64,000 nucleotides of DNA from Galligastranaerophilus_A sp964467625 (GTDB lineage Bacteria; Cyanobacteriota; Vampirovibrionia; Gastranaerophilales; Gastranaerophilaceae): positions 434,001-498,000 of the forward strand of contig CAYXRM010000001.1 in assembly GCA_964467625.1 (NCBI GenBank), read 5' to 3'. Of this stretch, positions 58,381 through 64,000 are shown piece after piece; the stretch's first letter is position 1, and every line of letters begins with the position of its first letter. A program made the translations under genes and the position numbers. The notes under the pieces were generated by a model. It saw only the letters and a list, made by a program, of their open reading frames with translations. It was not told the origin of the DNA and did not search any database.

Positions 58381-59448
58381 TTATTCATAAACGGGCAAAA
58401 ATCTGTATCCCATTTGCTGTAACAATTCCCATTTGATTTTTTGTTTTTTATTTAGCATGGAATTAAATTTTTCCAAAGCCGAATTATAATAAATATCTCT
58501 TTTTAATAAGAGCATATCGTGGGTTTTGTCCAATTTTTTCAACTTGTCATATTGAGATTTTATTCCCATATCAGATTTTTTAACTTCGAGCATTTGAGCT
58601 TCAACAGCTTGAATTTGCTTTTGATATGAAGATAGGGTGTTTGTTGTTTTGTAATAGAAAATGTTAAATTTTTCATTTTGTTTTGTTGTGAAATTTAAAA
58701 ATTCATTAATACTTACATCGTTTTTTTCAATATCTTCAAAAGTCAGATTTTGCCTGTATAGGGCAGGGTTTGTGTTTATTTTGTTTTCTTCTTTATCTGA
58801 GGGTTTTTGTTCTTCTTTATTTTCTTTTTTTTCTTCGTTTGCAGTTGGTTTTATTTCCGTTTTATTTGGGGTTTCTTCTTCTTTATTTGAAACTGAAACG
58901 ATGTTATCTTCTTTTGTGTCTTCTTTTGACATTTTAGTTAAAATTTCAGAGGGTTCGGCAGTTTTTGCTTCTTCTTTTGGAGTATTTGCAGCTTCCGCTT
59001 TTTCTTCGTTTGCAGTTGGTTTTGTTTCTTTTTTTTGAAGTTTAGCTTGTCTTTCTTCTTCTTTTTTCTGTAATTTTGCCTGTTTTTTATCTTCTTTTTC
59101 TTGAAGCTTGGCTGCTTTTTTATCTTGTTTTGCTTGGAGCTTATTTTGTTTTTTTTCTTCGGCTGCGTCTTTTTTTGCCTGTTTTATTTCTTCTTTTATT
59201 TGCGCTTTTTGTTCTTTTTGAAGTTTAATTTCATCTTTTTTTGCTTGTTTTTCTGCTTCTTTATTTTCTTTTTTTAATTTTTTTGCGTCTTTTTTTGCTT
59301 GCTTATCTTGTTCTTTTTGTAATTCTTTTTGATATTTTTCATGAATTTTTTCAATGTTTGTTTGCTTCACATTTTCACTTTTCGCAAATGCCAAATTTGA
59401 CGACAAAAGCATAATAAGCGCCATAAGAGGTAATAAAATCTTTTTCAT
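58381..59448 (-). CDS. Secreted Lys/Glu/Gln-rich coiled-coil protein
   Basis: A 355-residue protein with a signal peptide (ILLPLMALIMLLSSNLAFA). Residues about 30-150 are almost only Lys, Glu, Gln and Ala (KKDAKKLKKENKEAEKQAKK), likely a long coiled coil. Residues 150-220 are Thr/Pro/Glu-rich with the octamer KPTANEEK twice. The C-terminal domain (about 240-355) is helical, ending NKKQKIKWELLQQMGYRFLP, with a faint resemblance to the LTxxQ helices of Spy-like proteins. It could span the periplasm. Function is unknown. Confidence 0.75.
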   Translation of the reverse strand: MKKILLPLMALIMLLSSNLAFAKSENVKQTNIEKIHEKYQKELQKEQDKQAKKDAKKLKKENKEAEKQAKKDEIKLQKEQKAQIKEEIKQAKKDAAEEKKQNKLQAKQDKKAAKLQEKEDKKQAKLQKKEEERQAKLQKKETKPTANEEKAEAANTPKEEAKTAEPSEILTKMSKEDTKEDNIVSVSNKEEETPNKTEIKPTANEEKKENKEEQKPSDKEENKINTNPALYRQNLTFEDIEKNDVSINEFLNFTTKQNEKFNIFYYKTTNTLSSYQKQIQAVEAQMLEVKKSDMGIKSQYDKLKKLDKTHDMLLLKRDIYYNSALEKFNSMLNKKQKIKWELLQQMGYRFLPVYE

Positions 59449-59489
59449 AAACCTTAAAATCCTTTTTTTGTTTAATTACATATTAACAT

Positions 59490-59607
59490 AAAAAAAACTC
59501 CCGTTAAGAAGGGAGTAAATCTTTAATAGGAAGGGAAGGTTAGGAAGTTAAGTGTTTATAGGTTGTGTGTTAGGTTTCTTAATATCTCGTTTGTTTAAAT
59601 GTTTATC
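59490..59607 (-). ncRNA. Candidate small RNA (orphan promoter-terminator unit)
   Basis: The 344-base gap between the genes at 58381 and 59793 has no plausible reading frame. It does hold a terminator on the minus strand: ACTCCC (59511-59516, read on minus) pairs with GGGAGT (59502-59497), followed by eight T residues. A promoter-like pair lies at 59615-59643. The predicted transcript is about 118 nucleotides. It has little structure upstream of the terminator and a C/U-rich stretch, CCTAACCTTCCCTTCC, that could pair with ribosome-binding sites. It has not been matched to any known RNA family. Confidence 0.45.
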
Positions 59608-59614
59608 TCTTACA

Positions 59615-59643
59615 CTTATATAAAAACATTTTGATATATACAA
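59615..59643 (-). promoter_or_regulatory. Promoter-like element for the candidate small RNA
   Basis: On the minus strand, TTGTAT (59643-59638) and TATAAG (59620-59615) are separated by 17 bases. The -10 box matches five of six consensus positions and the -35 three of six. Confidence 0.4.
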
Positions 59644-59792
59644 TTTCAATATTTAGTATATATTGTTACATTTCTTAACAAATATTTTAAAATAACCCAA
59701 TATACACGAATTGATTGATATTCAAAGGTTTATATTTACAGTTTTTATTTTATGTGCGAAACTTTTTTTATTAGTTAGAAAAGGAAAATACC

Positions 59793-60893
59793 ATGATTAT
59801 CGAAGATATTCTTGAACTTACCGTTCAAAAAAAGGCATCAGACCTTCATATAAGTGCTAATTTACCGCCAGTGTTGAGAATTGACGGGGAATTGGTCAGA
59901 ACGGATCTTCAGGTTTTGTCTTCAGAAGATGTTGAAACTTTGATTTTTCCTATTTTAACGGGCGAACAAAGAAGAACGCTTGAACAAACTTGGGAGCTTG
60001 ACTTTGGTTATGGTCTCCATGGGGTTGGGCGTTTCAGGGTTAATATTTACCGTGATAAAGGAAACTACGCAGCGGCATTTAGAACCGTAAATTCCGTGCC
60101 GCCGTCATTTGAATCTTTGGGGTTGCCTGAAGTTATAAAAACAATATCAAACCGTCCAAGAGGACTTATTTTAGTAACAGGGCCGACAGGTTCAGGTAAA
60201 TCAACAACTTTGGCGGCAATGATTGACTATATTAATTCTACAAGAACAGAGCATATTTTAACAATGGAAGATCCTATTGAATTTGTGCACCCTTCTAAAA
60301 AAAGTATTGTGCACCAAAGAGAATTGGGACAAGACACAAGGTCTATGGCAAATGCCTTGAGGTCTGCTTTGCGTGAAGACCCTGACGTTATTCTGGTTGG
60401 TGAAATGAGGGATTTGGAAACAATCGGGCTTGCACTTACGGCTGCTGAAACAGGTCACCTTGTTATGGGCACTTTGCACACTTCATCTGCGGCACAAACA
60501 ATAGACCGTGTGGTTGACGTTTTTCCGGAAGGACAACAACAGCAAATTCGTATGCAATTATCTAACAGCTTAATTGCGGTATTTTCTCAAACATTGTTAC
60601 CAAAATTATCGGAAGACGGCATAACCAAAAAAGGTCGTGTAATGGCGCAAGAAATAATGCTTGTAACGGGTGCAATTGCAAACTTAATCCGTGAACAAAA
60701 AACGGCGCAAATTTATTCCTCTATTCAAACGGGCACCCAGCTTGGTATGCAGACTTTGGATATGGCGCTTAGAGATCTTGTAAACGCTAAGAAAGTTGAC
60801 CCAAGCGATGCAATTGCAAAATCTCATCATCCGGATGAGTTAAGAAGAATGCTTGGCATGAATCTTGAGGGAAGTAAATCCTTAAACGGTTAA
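59793..60893 (+). CDS. pilT: Type IV pilus retraction ATPase PilT
   Basis: A 366-residue secretion ATPase that powers pilus retraction and twitching. The N-terminal KKASDLHISANLPPVLRIDG domain is typical. Walker A is VTGPTGSGKSTTLAAM, the Asp box lies in HILTMEDPIEFVH, and ALRSALREDPDVILVGEMRD and TGHLVMGTLHTSSAAQTIDR give the Walker B and His boxes. The C-terminal tail is full length. A GGA ribosome site precedes the ATG. The prepilin-like genes at 17839 and 62450 may be its substrates; pilB, pilC and pilD are not in the window. Confidence 0.95.
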   Translation: MIIEDILELTVQKKASDLHISANLPPVLRIDGELVRTDLQVLSSEDVETLIFPILTGEQRRTLEQTWELDFGYGLHGVGRFRVNIYRDKGNYAAAFRTVNSVPPSFESLGLPEVIKTISNRPRGLILVTGPTGSGKSTTLAAMIDYINSTRTEHILTMEDPIEFVHPSKKSIVHQRELGQDTRSMANALRSALREDPDVILVGEMRDLETIGLALTAAETGHLVMGTLHTSSAAQTIDRVVDVFPEGQQQQIRMQLSNSLIAVFSQTLLPKLSEDGITKKGRVMAQEIMLVTGAIANLIREQKTAQIYSSIQTGTQLGMQTLDMALRDLVNAKKVDPSDAIAKSHHPDELRRMLGMNLEGSKSLNG

Positions 60894-61055
60894 TTCAACG
60901 GCTGAAACCATTAATTTTAAACAATCTCCGTTTTTGTCTAAAATGGCATAACGTACGGGGTTGAGCCCTTGTGATTTTATAAATTCTTCTATCTCAAAAA
61001 CCCTTGGCGGGCGGTTGTTTTTATATTTAAAATCAAAAGTTTTTTCAATAATCAT
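60882..61055 (-). CDS. 57-residue protein downstream of nupC (short ORF)
   Basis: A short frame with an ATG at 61053-61055 and a TAA at 60882-60884. It has the best ribosome site in the region (AAAGGAG, seven bases before the ATG), which overlaps the stop of nupC, so translation is probably coupled to nupC. The protein is soluble and mixed alpha/beta (MIIEKTFDFKYKNN, RVFEIEEFIKSQGLNPVRYA, KNGDCLKLMV). Its 3' end overlaps the end of pilT by 12 bases on the opposite strand. The spacing and signal support a real gene; function is unknown. Confidence 0.65.
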   Translation of the reverse strand: MIIEKTFDFKYKNNRPPRVFEIEEFIKSQGLNPVRYAILDKNGDCLKLMVSAVELTV

Positions 61056-61067
61056 CAAAAACTCCTT

Positions 61068-62342
61068 TTATATTAAAATTCCCGCTATGCATGCAGAGAT
61101 ATAAGAGGCAAAAGTTCCCGCAATAAGTGCCTTTATACCAAGAGATGCAATATCTCTTTTTCTTGTTGGGGCAAGTTCGCCAATTCCGCCTATTTGTATT
61201 GCAATTGAGCCGAAATTTGCAAACCCGCATAAGGCAATGCTTGCAATTGTAAGAGCTTTAGGGGTTAGAATATCTTTTATTTGAATTAAATCTGTGTAGG
61301 CAATAAATTCATTTAAAACAAGCTTTTCTCCCATAAGAGCGCCGACTTGAGTTATGTTTTCAAAAGGAACACCCATACAAAGCGCAAAAAGGGAGAATAT
61401 TGAGCCTAAAATTCCCTTTAAACTTAAATTAGAAAGGTCGATAAAGGATAAATGCAGGTGGCATACTTCGTATAAAAACAAGCCGAATTTGCCAAGCGCC
61501 CAATCCACCATTGCAATTAAAGACAAAAGGGCAATGAGCATTGCAATAACATTTAGGGCAACTTTCATGCCGTCTGAGGCAGCTTGTGCAATAGATTCAA
61601 TTAAATTCACATGGTTTTTTTCTACAACCACTTTAACCTCATCTTTTGTTTGGCTTACTTCACATTCGGGGTATATAATTTTTGAAACCGCAAGCGCTCC
61701 GGGGGCAGCCATTATGGACGCTGCAAGCAAAAATTTGGCAGGAACGCCCATTGCAATATAAATTGCCATAACTCCACCTGCAATACAAGCCATAGAGCCT
61801 GTCATAGAGGCTAACAATTCAGATTTTGTTGCGCTTGCAAGATATGGTCTTATCATAATTTGTGCTTCAACCTGTCCTACAAAAGCACTTGCAATGTTGG
61901 ACAGCGCTTCTGCGCCTGAAACATCCATAATTTTGTACATAATTTTTGCAAAAAAGGCAACAACTTTTTGCATAATCCCAAAGTAATAAAGAATATTGAC
62001 AATTGCCAATATGAAAATTATTGTTGCGATTAATTTAATTGAAAATACAAACGATGCGCCTTTGTAAAAAATGTTGTCTATAACTTTTGGCGAATTATTT
62101 AAAAAACCAAACACAAAGTCTGCTCCGGCATTTGAAAAATAAAGAATTTTTTCAATAAATTTTGAAATCACATTAATAATATCTTGTCCAAGTTTTACTT
62201 TTAAAACAAAAACGGCAAGTAAGAATTGAAGAAAAAAGCCTGTTGAAACCGTTTTTATGTTAATTTTCTTTTTGTTATTTGACATTAAATAACAAATACC
62301 AACTATTAATAAAATTCCAATTATTCCCGTAAATCTTTCCAA
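61068..62342 (-). CDS. nupC: Concentrative nucleoside transporter (CNT/NupC family)
   Basis: A 424-residue transporter with about eleven membrane segments that imports nucleosides using an ion gradient. FVGQVEAQIMIRPYL and GEKLVLNEFIAYTDL are the two conserved substrate-site stretches, and ALCGFANFGSIAIQIGGIGELAP is also typical. In the characterised Vibrio protein the first motif is GQTE; here the threonine is replaced by Val (GQVE), which may alter specificity. A 57-residue protein follows immediately. The gene starts its own unit. Confidence 0.92.
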   Translation of the reverse strand: MERFTGIIGILLIVGICYLMSNNKKKINIKTVSTGFFLQFLLAVFVLKVKLGQDIINVISKFIEKILYFSNAGADFVFGFLNNSPKVIDNIFYKGASFVFSIKLIATIIFILAIVNILYYFGIMQKVVAFFAKIMYKIMDVSGAEALSNIASAFVGQVEAQIMIRPYLASATKSELLASMTGSMACIAGGVMAIYIAMGVPAKFLLAASIMAAPGALAVSKIIYPECEVSQTKDEVKVVVEKNHVNLIESIAQAASDGMKVALNVIAMLIALLSLIAMVDWALGKFGLFLYEVCHLHLSFIDLSNLSLKGILGSIFSLFALCMGVPFENITQVGALMGEKLVLNEFIAYTDLIQIKDILTPKALTIASIALCGFANFGSIAIQIGGIGELAPTRKRDIASLGIKALIAGTFASYISACIAGILI

Positions 62343-62449
62343 AATTTTTTTCCTTATTTTTAATGTTTCTCAATTATAAAACAAAGATTGCAAAACGTAT
62401 TCTAAATTGTTAAAATTTAAGAAGAAGATGTTAACAATTGAGGTTTAAT

Positions 62450-63370
62450 ATGTGCAAAAATAAAAAAGGGTTTACTTTGGCAGAGGCTCTTACAATGTTG
62501 ACAATACTCGGCGTATTGGCCGCAATTACAGTCCCTGTTGTGTTTGCAAATTATCAAAATCATGCTTTTGCTGTTTCTCAAAAAGCTTTTGGGGTGGATG
62601 TCGGCTCAGCTCTTAAATTGCTTATGGTGGAAAAGGGCAGGATAAATATGTCGGCAAATGCTCAAAATTTTATTCAAGGACCCCTTCAAGATTATTTAAA
62701 AATTTCTGAAGTATGTGAACTTGACGGTGTTAATATTAAAAAATTAGTTAATTCTAATACAAGCTCAAGCCAGTGCGGATGGGTAAATGCAAAAACATAT
62801 AAACCATTTGATGCAGTAGGCGGCTACGGAGCAGAGTATATAACACAGTATGGCAAGGGTTTTGCCAGAGCAAGTAATGCTACTGTGGCTGCGGCAAAAC
62901 TTGCAAACGGTACTGCAATGCTATTGTATTATAATCCCAACTGCGCAGAAAATCCCGATATACGAAACAATAGAAGAGATCTTAATAACATTTTTAACGC
63001 TACTTGTTTGAATATTATCTATGATGTAAATGGCCCAAGTGGCCCAAATCAAGCAGGGATAGACGTTGGGACATTCAGTGTATTTTTCCCCAAAAAATCA
63101 GTTATGTCAGCTCCCGTATTGTCTGATGAAGGTGTTACGGATGTGACAAAGGCTAATTATGAAGCTGCTGCTAATTTTTGTGACTCTATAAGGGGTGGAA
63201 CCCTTGGGCTTCCTTCTTATGAAGAAGTTTTAGGTATACTGCTCAATCAGGAGATTTCCGGTTTAGGCGGTTTGGGTATAACACCTGATAATGGTGATTT
63301 TCCTATAATGGATTCAAAAAGAAGCGAGGATGTTAACAAGGTACAAATTTTATGCGTTAGAAAAAAATAG
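62450..63370 (+). CDS. Prepilin-like protein, second copy
   Basis: A 306-residue protein starting at the ATG at 62450, with GAGG six bases upstream; the frame's earlier start is a TTG four codons away. The short basic leader MCKNKKG precedes FTLAEALTMLTILGVLAAITVP, a canonical prepilin peptidase site with Gly at -1 and Glu at +5. The long C-terminal domain is unlike that at 17839 in detail but shares a DVNGP stretch. Cysteines (SEVCELDG, SQCGW, PNCAEN, NATCLN) may form disulfides. Its stop abuts that of the amidase gene with no gap. Confidence 0.85.
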   Translation: MCKNKKGFTLAEALTMLTILGVLAAITVPVVFANYQNHAFAVSQKAFGVDVGSALKLLMVEKGRINMSANAQNFIQGPLQDYLKISEVCELDGVNIKKLVNSNTSSSQCGWVNAKTYKPFDAVGGYGAEYITQYGKGFARASNATVAAAKLANGTAMLLYYNPNCAENPDIRNNRRDLNNIFNATCLNIIYDVNGPSGPNQAGIDVGTFSVFFPKKSVMSAPVLSDEGVTDVTKANYEAAANFCDSIRGGTLGLPSYEEVLGILLNQEISGLGGLGITPDNGDFPIMDSKRSEDVNKVQILCVRKK

Positions 63371-64000
63371 TTAAAAATTTTCAACAAGATAATTTTTTAT
63401 ACCGTCAATTAAATAATCACAGAAAAGCTTTTGGAATTTTTCTTCTGAGAGCTTTTCTGATTCATAAGGGTGGATAATATATCCGCATTCAACAAGTACG
63501 CACACAGGTAAACTTGCTCTTGTAAGTGCAAAAGAAGCAAAGTTAACCCCGTCATCTTGAAATTTTGTTCCCTTGACAAGTGCTTTTTGTATTTCTTTTG
63601 CAAGACCATAGGCTTCTTTGTTGTAATAATAAACTCCAACCCCGTGGCGCTCGTTTACTTTTGAAATATCGGGCAGAGAATTTTGGTGGATACTAATTAA
63701 AAAATCTCCCCCTTTTTCTTTTGCAAAATCTACTCTTTCATAAAGCCCCAAATATGTGTCTTCTTCTCTTGTAAGAAAAACTTTTGCTCCTTGTTTTTTC
63801 AATTTATGTGCAAGAATTTTTGTAATTTGAAGATTTACATCTTTTTCTTTTAAACCGTTATAACAAGCTCCTGTTTCACTTCCGCCATGACCTGCGTCAA
63901 GAATAATTGTAATTCCTCTAAGCGGGTGTAGTTTGCTTATGGTGGGTGGTTTTTTAACTTTTAATAAAAGACTATCTTCGATAATTTCAACGTCATGCCC
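63371..64000 (-). CDS. N-acetylmuramoyl-L-alanine amidase, partial
   Basis: The 3' part (209 codons) of a zinc amidase that cleaves the lactyl-peptide bond in peptidoglycan. The open frame continues past 63802 to the right edge, so the gene extends out of the window. ITIILDAGHGGSETGA carries the first zinc histidine, GLKEKDVNLQI the glutamate, LISIHQNS the second histidine, and VCVLVECGYI the catalytic glutamate, as in the Amidase_3 family. A short non-catalytic stretch precedes the domain and probably belongs to an AMIN-like or linker region. Confidence 0.9.
   Translation of the reverse strand, partial: GHDVEIIEDSLLLKVKKPPTISKLHPLRGITIILDAGHGGSETGACYNGLKEKDVNLQITKILAHKLKKQGAKVFLTREEDTYLGLYERVDFAKEKGGDFLISIHQNSLPDISKVNERHGVGVYYYNKEAYGLAKEIQKALVKGTKFQDDGVNFASFALTRASLPVCVLVECGYIIHPYESEKLSEEKFQKLFCDYLIDGIKNYLVENF

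Overview
The window is AT-rich and densely coded: about 75 protein genes, two tRNA genes, one candidate small RNA, and almost no sign of mobile DNA. It looks like a chromosome segment of a non-photosynthetic relative of the cyanobacteria, most likely a gut-type Candidatus Gastranaerophilales (Melainabacteria/Vampirovibrionia). Four signs point that way. The ATP synthase genes run a-c-b'-b-delta-alpha-gamma with beta and epsilon absent, which is the cyanobacterial arrangement. Two prepilin-like proteins carry the FTLAE(V/A)L methylation signature. Several short lineage-type proteins share N-terminal KI(N/S)P and FKG/FKA motifs. Cell-envelope genes (LptB, LptF/G-type permease, TolC, heptosyltransferase-like GT9, SLH protein) indicate a diderm. 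The taxonomic call is inference from these features; no database was searched.

Layout. 1-5704 (minus): the start of a small FKG-motif protein with its own promoter, then a tight operon DUF1015 - glycogen debranching enzyme - M20 peptidase - EamA exporter. 5856-11818: an unknown protein, tryptophanyl-tRNA synthetase with an iron-sulfur cysteine motif, a TPR protein, an SLH surface protein and a family 9 glycosyltransferase. 11867-17718 (plus): a CooC-like ATPase, folD, alr, gcvT, gcvH, gcvPA and a ribbon-helix-helix regulator; gcvPB is not here. 17839-25135 (minus): a prepilin, a five-gene tripartite ABC-2 exporter (two permeases, double-NBD ATPase, membrane fusion protein, TolC) and a small secreted protein. 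25416-31930: a small FKA protein, a two-gene set resembling 2-hydroxyacyl-CoA dehydratase activase plus component, a zinc-ribbon protein with a duplicated domain, an unlisted 45-residue membrane protein, then ssb - DUF1537 kinase - pdxA-like, and two small proteins.

31944-37194: GH57 branching enzyme, a Gln/Tyr/Pro repeat protein, cysE, a Spy/CpxP-like periplasmic protein and a large polytopic membrane protein. 37271-42638 (plus): pheS followed directly by trpD-C-F-B-A. 42635-47715 (minus): the ATP synthase operon, convergent on trpA with overlapping stop codons. 47993-51027: a NarL-type response regulator and its kinase, a glycosyltransferase and tRNA-Gly(CCC). 51031-57446 (minus): lptB - lptF/G - phosphodiester glycosidase-like - small anchored protein - thioesterase - DedA-like, then two lineage proteins and purB. 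57570-64000: a putative HExxH metalloprotein, tRNA-Arg(CCT), a Lys/Glu-rich secreted protein, a candidate small RNA, pilT, a 57-residue protein tied to nupC, a second prepilin and a partial N-acetylmuramoyl-L-alanine amidase running off the right edge.

Functionally, the window describes a heterotroph that stores and mobilises an alpha-glucan (GlgX, GH57 branching enzyme), runs C1/glycine metabolism (FolD with GcvT/H/P), makes tryptophan, imports nucleosides, builds type IV pilus-like structures and maintains an LPS-type outer membrane. The least understood parts are the lineage-specific small proteins with shared N-terminal motifs, the dehydratase-like gene pair, the altered PdxA in an ssb operon, and the orphan promoter-terminator unit near 59.5 kb.
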